Positions 1-8,682 of a stretch of DNA of 64,000 nucleotides are shown piece by piece. The notes under the pieces are model-generated. The model worked only from the letters and a program-made list of their open reading frames with translations, made no database searches and was not told the origin of the DNA. This DNA comes from JBNAVJ01 sp049700455 (lineage in GTDB: Bacteria > Bacteroidota > Ignavibacteria > Tepidaquicellales > Tepidaquicellaceae), in the NCBI GenBank assembly GCA_049700455.1, contig JBNAVJ010000002.1, forward strand, positions 62,001-126,000. Direction: 5' to 3'. The position numbers were made by a program, and so were the translations under genes. The number at the start of each line of letters is the position of its first letter. Positions within the stretch are counted from its first letter, which is position 1.

Positions 1-614
1 CCATCACGGTATGAAGTGAATCCAAACTCCTTGAGTAAATTGGTGTGCCCAAGCACATTTCCGGGGAATACAAACGACCTGAGTTCTATTCCAAGTTTAG
101 CAAACATCTCCTTACATTTCATAACTTCGCTCTTAAAAACTTGTGGACTACACACTTTTTCATTACAATTGATATGGGAAAAAGTATGACATCCTAACTC
201 ATGTTTAACATTTGAGCTCAATATCTGTTCTATTAAATCTAGACTCTTGTAAAACTTTGAAGTTTCTGGATTCCTACAAGTATCGTAATTATACCATCCC
301 TCATTGTACTCCCAGTAATTATCGTTAAAAGGCTGTATCTGCAAAACATCAGGATGATAATTACCATTATCACTATCACACATTTCAAGTGCAAGATGAC
401 CAACTGTTGCAAAAGTTAAAGGAATCTGAAATGTATCAGCAAGTTCGAGTATTAAAGGGATATTTTGTCTTTCTATTTCTGCTCTTCGCTCAGCAACAAT
501 TTTAGAATTACGATAGATTTTTGAAAATCTCCATGCCCACGCCAGTTCAAAGTCTGTACATATCAATAGTACACACTTTTTACCTGCGGGGATATAACAA
601 TTTTTATTTTTCAC
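1..614 (-). CDS. Polysaccharide deacetylase family protein (3' end cut by window)
   Basis: The reverse strand stays open from about 614 to the window edge and encodes a NodB-fold deacetylase. Visible family marks are an early metal/catalytic Asp in LLICTDFELAW and the metal-binding motif GCHTFSHINC (H-x3-H), followed by an FVFPGN segment. The family removes acetyl groups from N-acetylated or O-acetylated sugars, so it could trim the glycan made by this cluster, although the substrate is unknown. No ATG lies at a sensible place. A GTG at 612-614 is the best start I see, but the frame is open back into the preceding glycosyltransferase gene, so the start is uncertain. It is the last cluster gene visible, and its C-terminus lies outside the window. 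Confidence 0.75.
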   Translation of the reverse strand, partial: MKNKNCYIPAGKKCVLLICTDFELAWAWRFSKIYRNSKIVAERRAEIERQNIPLILELADTFQIPLTFATVGHLALEMCDSDNGNYHPDVLQIQPFNDNYWEYNEGWYNYDTCRNPETSKFYKSLDLIEQILSSNVKHELGCHTFSHINCNEKVCSPQVFKSEVMKCKEMFAKLGIELRSFVFPGNVLGHTNLLKEFGFTSYRD

Positions 615-619
615 TTTTT

Positions 620-645
620 CGAGTTTGATTTTAAAACCAAACTCG
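620..645. repeat. 26-nt near-perfect palindrome at a gene junction
   Basis: Arms CGAGTTTG and CAAACTCG are perfectly complementary and enclose an A/C mismatch and a TTTTAAAA centre. The palindrome sits just after the stop of the upstream glycosyltransferase and just before the likely GTG start of the deacetylase, so it would fold as an intercistronic mRNA hairpin. It has no T-run suited to a terminator on the minus strand. A role in mRNA processing or translation control is inference. Confidence 0.5.
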
Positions 646-673
646 AAATAAATCTTTTTTAATATTGCCCTTA

Positions 674-1735
674 TTACAGTTTTTGTTCTGATAATCTTAA
701 ATATATTTCTATAAGTTTAGATAAATTCTTGCTATAATTAAATTTTTCCAAAATTGTCTTTTTTGCCTCACTTACAATATTTTTGCGCAAGTCATTATTT
801 TCTTTTAACTGCTTTACCTTTATATATATCGACTCATAATCACGTGGTTCAATAAGAAAACCATTTTTACCATTTTCAATAATTTCTGGTGTACCACCTA
901 TGTTAGTTGCAATTGGGACTAATCCTGCTGCCATATACTCAAGTATAGAATTAGAAATTCCTTCTTTGAATTTTGGAGTAGAACATAAAATTCCAATTTT
1001 ACAAAGTGATAAATATTTTTCTACATTATTTACCATCCCTGCCAAAACAAATCTATTCTTAACTTCATCATAAGATTCAATTTCTTTTTTATATTTTTCA
1101 AAAGATACACCTGCACCTACCATAAAAACTTTTCCAACTATTCCCTCAGTTACCAACATCCTTGCAGCCTTCAAAAATGTATCATAATCTTTGTAAGGTG
1201 TAAAATTCGCAACCATTATAATATTAAATTCTTCCGATTCTCCATAAGGAACAAATCTATTTAAATCAATAAGATTATAAATAACTTCTCCTTTAACACG
1301 GTAGTATTTTAATCCTGTAAAAGAATTAGCAAGAACAAGGTTTGCTTTTTTCAGAAAGAATCGTTTAAACTTATACTCCCAGCCTTTATCAACTCCAGCA
1401 TCTTGAATGGAATTATTCAAAACGTTCACTCTATATTTTTTTGCAGGCAGATATGCATAAAACGAAGACAACGCATCAAAAGTGTGAATAATATTAGGTT
1501 TTAATTTTTCTATAATGGAGGACATTAAAAATGCCGGTTTGAGTTTGTTTCTCTTTTCAAGTTCTATAAAAGTCTCAGTAAGTTCCCGCACCAGTCCAGC
1601 ATAAAACTCCCCTGGATTAAAAGTCACAACCGAAGGTTTAATTAGATTCTTATCTAAGCCACGTAAAATCTCAACAAGCTGTCTTTCTTTGCCTCCCGGT
1701 CCGAGTGTATCAATAATATAAAGGACCCTAATCAT
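674..1735 (-). CDS. Glycosyltransferase family 4
   Basis: A GT-B fold retaining glycosyltransferase of about 353 residues, expected at the cytoplasmic face of the inner membrane, adding one sugar to the lipid-linked repeat unit. The N-terminus IDTLGPGGKERQL is the glycine-rich loop typical of GT4 enzymes. The C-terminal half carries the E-x7-E nucleotide-sugar site in KEGISNSILEYMAAG, followed by NIGGTPEII. I chose the ATG at 1735, overlapping the previous stop in ATGATTAG, because the glycine-rich first strand follows directly. A start at 1768 would add 11 residues that look unlike the family. The donor and acceptor cannot be told from sequence. Confidence 0.88.
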   Translation of the reverse strand: MIRVLYIIDTLGPGGKERQLVEILRGLDKNLIKPSVVTFNPGEFYAGLVRELTETFIELEKRNKLKPAFLMSSIIEKLKPNIIHTFDALSSFYAYLPAKKYRVNVLNNSIQDAGVDKGWEYKFKRFFLKKANLVLANSFTGLKYYRVKGEVIYNLIDLNRFVPYGESEEFNIIMVANFTPYKDYDTFLKAARMLVTEGIVGKVFMVGAGVSFEKYKKEIESYDEVKNRFVLAGMVNNVEKYLSLCKIGILCSTPKFKEGISNSILEYMAAGLVPIATNIGGTPEIIENGKNGFLIEPRDYESIYIKVKQLKENNDLRKNIVSEAKKTILEKFNYSKNLSKLIEIYLRLSEQKL

Positions 1736-2894
1736 TAAAAATGGATTTATACATTTTGTAATAGCCATTGCTAATTTCCTCCCAGTTCAACCTGTCATTA
1801 AGGAAATTCCCAATATTCTTTCCCATCTCCTTTATACGCTCTTTATCGCACAATAAATTCTCAATAGCAACACTGAGAGCATCAACAGAGTTTGGTTCCA
1901 CCAGTATGCCAGTAAAATTATTTTGAATAACTTCACTTAATCCTCCTACATTATAAGCAATAATAGGTTTTCCGAAAACATAAGAAGTTACTACAACAGC
2001 ACTATGAGTAGCATCAGTATATGGAGCAACAACAAATAAAGAATTCTTGATTAAACTTACAAGTTCTCGTGTCTCAATATATTTATTTAAAAAGATAATG
2101 TTTTTATTTGAATCTATTATTTCATTTTCAGACCATAACCTACCACTTCCTGCAATCACAAGTTTCACATCTGTTTTAAGCTTATTATACGCCTTTAAGA
2201 GATAATCTATCCCCTTGTATTTAGCAATGCGTCCATAAAAAAGAATATAGTCACCGTTAACAATGCGCTCATCCGATTCGAAATTCCTGTAAACATTAAG
2301 TGGACCAGAATATAACTGAAATACCTTTTCCGGTTTCACTCTAAAATTTTCAATAAACTTATCCCGTAAGTATTTATAATGCTGTACAAAGAAAAAATCA
2401 TACCTGCTTAAAAGCTTATTTAAAATTTTTGTTTTAACATTTTCGTCTCCAGTATGTGGTATCGCATCGTGTAATGTCCAGAATCTTGCCTTGCCATGTA
2501 AAAACAGGGGCAAATACAAGAGGAACCCTGATAGTCCGTTATAGTGAACTATATCAAAATCGAATTCTTTGGTAAGTTTACGGAAACTTTTTCTTAGTAA
2601 ACGAAAATTTGTAAAAGTAAAATCTTTGAATACTTTTCTATGTGGGGTACGGATAACACTAAGAGAAAAAGAGTTGTCAATAAAATTCTGTATTTCAACT
2701 GGTAGATGTTTTATAATCTCGCTATCTGTATTCAATCCATACTTAAATTTACTGAGGTCAAGCTCAAGAATCCCATTCTGAACCCTGTCCCCTGAAAATA
2801 TAAAGCAAAGATGTAAAACTATCTTTTTTGAAAGTTCTTTACATAATGTTAATACATTTTCAGTATGCCCAAAAGCAACAACAAGTAATTTCAT
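1728..2894 (-). CDS. Glycosyltransferase family 4, degenerate donor motif
   Basis: A 388-residue GT-B glycosyltransferase. The family is shown by the central linker DYILFYGRIAKYKGIDYLL, the KLVIAGSG strand, and the C-terminal block with AYNVGGLSEVI and the GILVEP turn. The usual E-x7-E motif before the NVGG segment is not intact: the region reads DATHSAVVVTSYVFGKP, with no first glutamate. This does occur in GT4 relatives, but it makes donor binding unusual. The start overlaps the stop of the upstream dehydrogenase by four bases and its own end overlaps the next glycosyltransferase, so the three are probably translationally coupled. It likely extends the surface glycan. Specificity is unknown. 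Confidence 0.85.
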   Translation of the reverse strand: MKLLVVAFGHTENVLTLCKELSKKIVLHLCFIFSGDRVQNGILELDLSKFKYGLNTDSEIIKHLPVEIQNFIDNSFSLSVIRTPHRKVFKDFTFTNFRLLRKSFRKLTKEFDFDIVHYNGLSGFLLYLPLFLHGKARFWTLHDAIPHTGDENVKTKILNKLLSRYDFFFVQHYKYLRDKFIENFRVKPEKVFQLYSGPLNVYRNFESDERIVNGDYILFYGRIAKYKGIDYLLKAYNKLKTDVKLVIAGSGRLWSENEIIDSNKNIIFLNKYIETRELVSLIKNSLFVVAPYTDATHSAVVVTSYVFGKPIIAYNVGGLSEVIQNNFTGILVEPNSVDALSVAIENLLCDKERIKEMGKNIGNFLNDRLNWEEISNGYYKMYKSIFND

Positions 2895-4198
2895 CGCCAG
2901 GCCAGACCGTTATATCCTTTATGAAATTTCAGGTCATCAAGATTAATTAAATCAAGAATTATCAAATCAGTTTTATTCTCTATTAACTCACTTAATGATG
3001 GGTACCGCATATTTACCAGTAAAAGTTCTGACCATTCGATAACAGATTCTAAGTCTTCTGAGAGTAACTTTGATATATGAGGAATTCGTGTAAGTAAATG
3101 TTCCCGATTGACTCCAATAAGGGCTGATAGATTTATACTTTCATCAAAAATCCTCACTTCATAACCCTTCCCTATTAATTGTTCAACTACTGAAAGCATA
3201 GGACTGTACCTTAAATCATCAGTACCTTGTTTAAAAGTTAAACCTACAATACCTATTTTATGACATTTACTTTTTTCAACAAACTTAACCGGTAGATTTT
3301 TCTGGATGTCATTTGATTGGTTAATACTTGAAATTAAAGGTGTACTCAGATATAAATCGTAAGCTAAAATTTCAAGTGCTCTTAAATCTTTCGGCAAACA
3401 GGACCCCCCATAAGCAAAACCAGGTTTTAAGTAAGCAGCAGAGATGTTTAATTTAGTATCTTTACAAAATAAATCCATCATCTGGTGAGAATCTATATTC
3501 AATCTCTTAGCAATATTACCAACTTCATTGGCAAAGGCTATTTTTAAAGCATGGAATGAATTGCTTACCAGCTTAATCATTTCAGCAATTTTAGTTTCAA
3601 CGACATAAGTTTCAGCGCTCAACATAGAATATAAACTTTTTATTACCTCAATTCCTTTTGTCGATACTGACCCTATTACTGTCATAGGTGGATTATAGAA
3701 GTCATCAACTGCAGTTCCCTCCCTTAAAAATTCTGGGTTCATAACAACTGCAAAATCAACATTATGTTTCTTCTTTGTTCGTTGTTCTATAATATCTATA
3801 AGCCTATCAATTGTTCCAGGAGGTACTGTACTTCTTACAGCAATAGTATGAAATCCATTCTTTAATTTAAGACCCTCACAAATTTGTTCGGTAACCCGTA
3901 TTATATAACTAATATCAAGATGTCCTGTCTCATCATTTGGAGTCCCTACACATATAAATGAAACCTCAGTATCAAGTACTGCTTGCAGATGATTTGAAGT
4001 TGCACTTATTAAATTCTTTTCATATCCATCTTTTATCAACACATCCACATCTTTTTCTACAATAGTAGGCTTACCAGAGTTAATTAATTCTACTTTTAAG
4101 GGATTAATATCCACTCCGATAACTTTATGTCCTTCTTTAGAAAAACAGGCTACCCCAACACAACCTACATAGCCCAATCCAAAAATACTTATGTTCAT
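2891..4198 (-). CDS. UDP-glucose/GDP-mannose 6-dehydrogenase family (AlgD-like)
   Basis: An NAD-dependent enzyme that oxidises C6 of a nucleotide sugar to the uronic acid in two steps. The NAD-binding Rossmann motif GLGYVG is at residues 7-12, VRSTVPPGT marks the middle of the first domain, and NPEFLREGTA follows at about 154. The catalytic cysteine is C267 in GGSCLPKD. The overall pattern, including RPGFA-like KPGFAYGGSC and the FKQGTDDLR stretch, resembles AlgD (GDP-mannose dehydrogenase) more than short UDP-glucose dehydrogenases, but I cannot settle the donor. The ATG shares one base with the stop of the asparagine-synthase-like gene upstream. That pairing suggests the uronic acid made here is amidated by its neighbour (inference). 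Confidence 0.9.
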   Translation of the reverse strand: MNISIFGLGYVGCVGVACFSKEGHKVIGVDINPLKVELINSGKPTIVEKDVDVLIKDGYEKNLISATSNHLQAVLDTEVSFICVGTPNDETGHLDISYIIRVTEQICEGLKLKNGFHTIAVRSTVPPGTIDRLIDIIEQRTKKKHNVDFAVVMNPEFLREGTAVDDFYNPPMTVIGSVSTKGIEVIKSLYSMLSAETYVVETKIAEMIKLVSNSFHALKIAFANEVGNIAKRLNIDSHQMMDLFCKDTKLNISAAYLKPGFAYGGSCLPKDLRALEILAYDLYLSTPLISSINQSNDIQKNLPVKFVEKSKCHKIGIVGLTFKQGTDDLRYSPMLSVVEQLIGKGYEVRIFDESINLSALIGVNREHLLTRIPHISKLLSEDLESVIEWSELLLVNMRYPSLSELIENKTDLIILDLINLDDLKFHKGYNGLAWR

Positions 4199-6183
4199 TA
4201 CTTTATAAATTTGTTAATCCAGACAATTACATTCAATGTTCGCCAGAAGAGGGAATTATATCTTTCATTACTTGCAAATATATCAGGAAGTTTTTTCAGA
4301 ATCCCCTCCAGGTTGAAGATTCCGTATTCATCTTTATAATCAAGAATAAGACTCTTCACAAATTGTTGAGAATCTTTTATTAATAACCACTCATCAACAA
4401 AAAAACCAATTTTGTCCCTCCGTAGTCGAATCGGCTCAGGAATTACATTTTTCAGAGCTCCTCGTAAAGCATATTTCGTGTAACCATCTTTTAGAATAAA
4501 CTCAGAAGGAAGCTCCATAACAAAATCAACAAGTCGATGATCAAGAAATGGAACTCTTGCTTCTATAGAAAATGCCATTGAATTTCTATCAACCTGTCTT
4601 AAAATCCCTGGTAGGTTTGTGTAATATAAATGCTCGAAACATTGCTGTTTGATAATATCACCAAAAGCTTCAATATTGTTGTTGTTAAATCTCTTTGTAA
4701 TCACATTAGATTTTTTAATGTAATAATTATAAAAATCTCTATTTAACCAATCTTTTACCGAATGCCATAGGTTGGGCCTAAAAGTCTCTGGCATTATTAT
4801 ATGTGCTAAGTTTTTCATCACAAACTTTAGAAGGTAATAACTCAACACTGTTCTTGACAAGTTGCTGTTTTTTCTATTAATTTTAAATTGTCTTATAAAA
4901 GTTCCTACTTGTCCCTTTTTGAGGGAATTATAAAGGCTCTCAATATAAGGAAGTTGAAAATATCCACCAAAGATTTCATCTGCCCCCTGTCCATCGAGTA
5001 CTACTGTAACACCACTTTCCTTAGCAAGTTTATAAACATAATAGCCACCAAACATACTTGCTTTAATTAATGGCTCATCATTATGCCAGATAAACTTCTC
5101 AAGATCAGTTTTCAAATCAGCGCCAGTTGGCACCCTGAAATAAGCATCTGTATTGGTGATATCTATAACCATTTGAGCAAATTGGGACTCATCATATTTT
5201 CCACTTTGAGATTTGATTATAAAAACCTTATGTCGATATGAATCAGGGGTTTGTCGTAAAATTCTATCAGTTATACATACAAGAGCTGAAGAATCAATCC
5301 CTCCGGAAAGACAGGTACCAATCGGTACATCACTTCTTAATCTTATTCGTATACTATCTTCAAGTAAATTATAAAGATCTTCAAAAATTATCTTTTCATT
5401 ACAGTTATATTTTATTTCTGGTATTGATTTATCCTTCCAGGTTTTTTCTTTTAAATTAATTCTTGCAGGTTCAGAAATATCAATTTCAAAGTAGTGCCCT
5501 GGGTAAAGTCTATAAATATCTTTGAAAAACGTTTCGTGAGTTTCATTACCGTAAGCCCCAAGCGAAAGAAAATCAAAGAGGACTTTATAATTAATTGTTG
5601 GTTTTCGGTTAAGCAAATGTAAAATTTGCTTAATTTCTGATGCAAAAATAAAACTTTCTGTATCAAAGAAATAATAAAACGGTTTTATACCATATCTATC
5701 TCTTGAACAAATAACCTTTTTGTTCACCATATCCAGAATTGCAAATGCAAACATTCCATTAAATTTCTCAAAGGCACTAACTCCCCACTCCATATAGGAA
5801 TGCAGCACTACTTCAGTATCATTACCCGAAACAAATTTATGATTAAGTTTCTCAAGTTCAGAGCGAAGTTCTAAATAATTATAAACCTCCCCATTATAAA
5901 CTATAACATAATTATTATCAGGAGACAACATTGGCTGATGAGCTGCTTGACTTAAATCGATAATTGAAAGTCTCCTGAATCCAAAGCCAACCAAGAGATC
6001 CTTTGAGACAACATTACAATCCTCAAGTGTTTCTGAATAATATTGATGTAATTGGTATTTATTGTTAAGTACTGTATATCCATAATCATCAGGACCTCTA
6101 TATGAAACAATGTTAGTAGCCTCTGCAAATCTTTCTCTACTAAAATATTCCCCTTTGCCAATATACCCTAAAATTCCACACAT
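4198..6183 (-). CDS. asnB: AsnB-type glutamine-dependent amidotransferase
   Basis: A 661-residue protein with the full asparagine synthetase B layout. An Ntn glutaminase domain has catalytic Cys2 (MCGILGY), RGPDD at 29-33 and YNGEVYN near 96. An ATP-pyrophosphatase domain has the P-loop SGGIDSS at 293-299. Free-standing AsnB makes asparagine, but copies inside O-antigen and capsule clusters (WbpS-like proteins are the usual comparison) are thought to amidate the carboxyl of uronic acids. Here it sits directly beside a nucleotide-sugar dehydrogenase with a one-base overlap, which favours the sugar-uronamide role. The 16-base overlap with the preceding glycosyltransferase indicates a shared transcript. 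True asparagine synthesis cannot be excluded. Confidence 0.9.
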   Translation of the reverse strand: MCGILGYIGKGEYFSRERFAEATNIVSYRGPDDYGYTVLNNKYQLHQYYSETLEDCNVVSKDLLVGFGFRRLSIIDLSQAAHQPMLSPDNNYVIVYNGEVYNYLELRSELEKLNHKFVSGNDTEVVLHSYMEWGVSAFEKFNGMFAFAILDMVNKKVICSRDRYGIKPFYYFFDTESFIFASEIKQILHLLNRKPTINYKVLFDFLSLGAYGNETHETFFKDIYRLYPGHYFEIDISEPARINLKEKTWKDKSIPEIKYNCNEKIIFEDLYNLLEDSIRIRLRSDVPIGTCLSGGIDSSALVCITDRILRQTPDSYRHKVFIIKSQSGKYDESQFAQMVIDITNTDAYFRVPTGADLKTDLEKFIWHNDEPLIKASMFGGYYVYKLAKESGVTVVLDGQGADEIFGGYFQLPYIESLYNSLKKGQVGTFIRQFKINRKNSNLSRTVLSYYLLKFVMKNLAHIIMPETFRPNLWHSVKDWLNRDFYNYYIKKSNVITKRFNNNNIEAFGDIIKQQCFEHLYYTNLPGILRQVDRNSMAFSIEARVPFLDHRLVDFVMELPSEFILKDGYTKYALRGALKNVIPEPIRLRRDKIGFFVDEWLLIKDSQQFVKSLILDYKDEYGIFNLEGILKKLPDIFASNERYNSLFWRTLNVIVWINKFIK

Positions 6184-7457
6184 TTTTTATAGTATTTTTC
6201 TATTACTTGCTTATATGTTTGGGTTAGTTGATTTATTGTTACTTTGAAGTCAAAATATTTTTCCGTAACACCTCTTGCTTCTTTAAATAGATGATAATTA
6301 TCAAGCATATACCTGAACTTTATAATAAAATCATCTCTGTCTTCGAATTGAATACCAAGACTTTTTCTTTCTTCTTCTGTCCCCGGGAAATGTATAAGAT
6401 TCTTACTCAATACCGGTAAATTACAGGCAAGGGCTTGAATAGTCGAAGTCCCTATTCCAGAAAACATCTGAGCCAGTTTACTATACATAGGCAAAACATA
6501 AAAATCTGCAGCCTGAAAAAATCTTAGCAATTCAGGTTCTGGCATTCTCTCGTATAGTATAATCCCTGCAGACTTAGCATAGTCATAAAGCGGGTCAATA
6601 TTATTATAAGACCCCACATTGATTAATACAAAATCATCGCGTTCTCTTTTAAGAATGTTATGGACATCTATTAATAAATCAATGCCTTTTCCAAAAGTCA
6701 GTCTATTAACTGACAAAACTACCTTTTTAGAAGGGTGAATGCCCAAATCCCGTTTAGCTTTTATTTTATCTCCAGGCTTGAAATAATCAAAATCAACACC
6801 ATCCATAAAAAAACTTACCTCTTTCAGGTGAAGCTCATTAGTAAGATATTTATATTCTATCATTGACCCCGTAAAATAATAGTCTATATACTTAAGTGCC
6901 TTTTTTTCTTTTGAATGCAAAAGAAGAAGGAAAGGGTTTTTTCTCCTATATTTAAAATCAAAATTTGCAAACCAATAGCCACGATGCATATAGATAGTAG
7001 GCATCACCGATTTTAATTTCAGGAGTAACCAGTTAGCAAAATTTGTGTGCCCATCATTAAGATGTAACAAAATTTTCTTCCCCTTTGCAGCTTCCGCTCT
7101 CAATGCTTTTAGCATTGGTTTAGACCAATGCCAGTATCCAGTTCTGGGAATTCTTATATACCGAGAAGGAAATACCCTGTGTTTGACACCTTCAAAAACT
7201 GTTTCATATTCTCTATCTATACTTGCTCCATAAGGTCTCCAGCATTCAATTTCAAATTCATCTGTCCTCTTCATAACTTCAAGAGCGAGTTTATGATGAA
7301 AATCTCTGAAGAACCCAACCCAGTATGGATATCTGTTAAGTCGAATATATCCTGCTTTGTTATATCTTGATATATACTCCTCCGGTTCCTTTATGATAAA
7401 TGCTACTGGTGCTGGTTTGTGAGTTAATACACTAATAATTTTCCAAAATTTGCTCAT
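6168..7457 (-). CDS. Glycosyltransferase family 4
   Basis: A 429-residue GT-B glycosyltransferase. The C-terminal donor domain is recognised by KVVLSVNRLTFGKGIDLLID near the middle, VLINVGSYN, and a YVLPMYSKLAQMFSGIGTS segment where GT4 enzymes carry their donor-sugar motif. The last glutamate of the usual E-x7-E is replaced by glutamine (TIQALACNLPVL). The N-terminal acceptor domain has a long basic insertion (KKGKKILLHLNDGH) and no membrane span. The reading frame overlaps the start of the amidotransferase gene by 16 bases. It presumably adds a sugar to the repeat unit. Acceptor and donor are unknown. Confidence 0.82.
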   Translation of the reverse strand: MSKFWKIISVLTHKPAPVAFIIKEPEEYISRYNKAGYIRLNRYPYWVGFFRDFHHKLALEVMKRTDEFEIECWRPYGASIDREYETVFEGVKHRVFPSRYIRIPRTGYWHWSKPMLKALRAEAAKGKKILLHLNDGHTNFANWLLLKLKSVMPTIYMHRGYWFANFDFKYRRKNPFLLLLHSKEKKALKYIDYYFTGSMIEYKYLTNELHLKEVSFFMDGVDFDYFKPGDKIKAKRDLGIHPSKKVVLSVNRLTFGKGIDLLIDVHNILKRERDDFVLINVGSYNNIDPLYDYAKSAGIILYERMPEPELLRFFQAADFYVLPMYSKLAQMFSGIGTSTIQALACNLPVLSKNLIHFPGTEEERKSLGIQFEDRDDFIIKFRYMLDNYHLFKEARGVTEKYFDFKVTINQLTQTYKQVIEKYYKKCVEF

Positions 7458-7507
7458 AAGAGTTCAAGATACATTTACTGTAAAATTATTCCTGAAGAGA
7501 TTAGTAC

Positions 7508-8677
7508 TTATTTCTTCAAGTGTTTTTTAACATTCTCTATAACATAAGATATTTCTTCTTCTGTCATTGTTGGATATAGTGGCAACGCAATAGAACAACG
7601 ATCTGCAGCAAAACTATTTAAAAAATCTTCTTTCTTAATTCCATATTTGTTAGAATAATACTGGGTCATATGCACAGCATGTGTACCGGGACGAGTAGAA
7701 ATACCCTTTTCAAACAACCTTTGCATAAAACTGTTTCGCTTTTCATTTGTCTTTAGAATACCATCGATTGACCAATTATCTATTTGATATAAACATACGT
7801 AAGACTGATAACTATGATAGCATTTATCTGGAGTTTGTGGGGGTTTCAATATCTCATTACCTTTCAGAAATTCATCATAAATTTTAGCAACCCTCCTTCT
7901 ATTTTCAACAATCCATTTTGCCCTATCCATTTGAGCACTTCCTAAAGCTGCCTGGATATCAGTCATTCGATAATTATAACCCAGTATGTTAAATTCGGGA
8001 AGGAGGAATGGTTTATCAGAAGAATGTCTTGTATAATCTGTTAGATTTGCACCATGATCTCGCAGTGAACGAAGTTTCGTTGCAACATCTTCGTTAGAAG
8101 TTATAACCATACCACCTTCACCTGTAGTAATTGCTTTTCTTGGGTGGAAACTGAAACATCCTGTTAATCCAAAATTCCCAACGTGCTTATCTCGGTACCT
8201 TGTAGCAAAACCACATGCTGCATCCTCTATTATCACAAGATTATACCTGTTTGCTATATCTGTAATTGTATCCATCTCAGCAGATAAACCAAACAAATGT
8301 ACTGGTATAATAGCTCGTGTCTTTGGAGTTATAAGTTCCTCAATTTTTCTCACATCAATATTAAATGTATCAAGGTCAATATCACAGAAAACAGGTTTCG
8401 CTCCAGTATATTCAATGGCATTAGCCGTAGCAATCCAGGTAAACGAAGGAACAATTACTTCATCACCATTTTTTATTCCGGCAACAACCAAAGAAAGATG
8501 AAGTGCGGTTGTGCAGCTTGATACTGCAATTGAATGTACACCTCCACTAAACTTTGACCATTTTTGTTCAAATTCCCTTACCATAGGACCCTGTACAACC
8601 CATCCTGACTCAAGAGGAATATTTATTTTCTCAAAATCTTCTGCAATAAAAGATGTTTTTGTTATTGGGACTTTCAA
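7508..8677 (-). CDS. DegT/DnrJ/EryC1/StrS sugar aminotransferase
   Basis: A PLP-dependent aminotransferase of 389 residues that converts a keto-sugar nucleotide to an amino sugar. The Schiff-base lysine is K181 in CFSFHPRKAITTGEGGM. The PLP phosphate loop is near SSCTTALHLS (53-62), and the cofactor-ring Asp lies in VIIEDAACGF (148-157). All catalytic residues are present, so it should be a true transaminase rather than a dehydratase variant. It lies 5 bases after the NAD-dependent epimerase/dehydratase, which could supply the keto substrate. It is one of two such enzymes in the cluster, implying at least two amino-sugar positions or two different amino sugars. Confidence 0.9.
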   Translation of the reverse strand: MKVPITKTSFIAEDFEKINIPLESGWVVQGPMVREFEQKWSKFSGGVHSIAVSSCTTALHLSLVVAGIKNGDEVIVPSFTWIATANAIEYTGAKPVFCDIDLDTFNIDVRKIEELITPKTRAIIPVHLFGLSAEMDTITDIANRYNLVIIEDAACGFATRYRDKHVGNFGLTGCFSFHPRKAITTGEGGMVITSNEDVATKLRSLRDHGANLTDYTRHSSDKPFLLPEFNILGYNYRMTDIQAALGSAQMDRAKWIVENRRRVAKIYDEFLKGNEILKPPQTPDKCYHSYQSYVCLYQIDNWSIDGILKTNEKRNSFMQRLFEKGISTRPGTHAVHMTQYYSNKYGIKKEDFLNSFAADRCSIALPLYPTMTEEEISYVIENVKKHLKK

Positions 8678-8682
8678 GTTTT

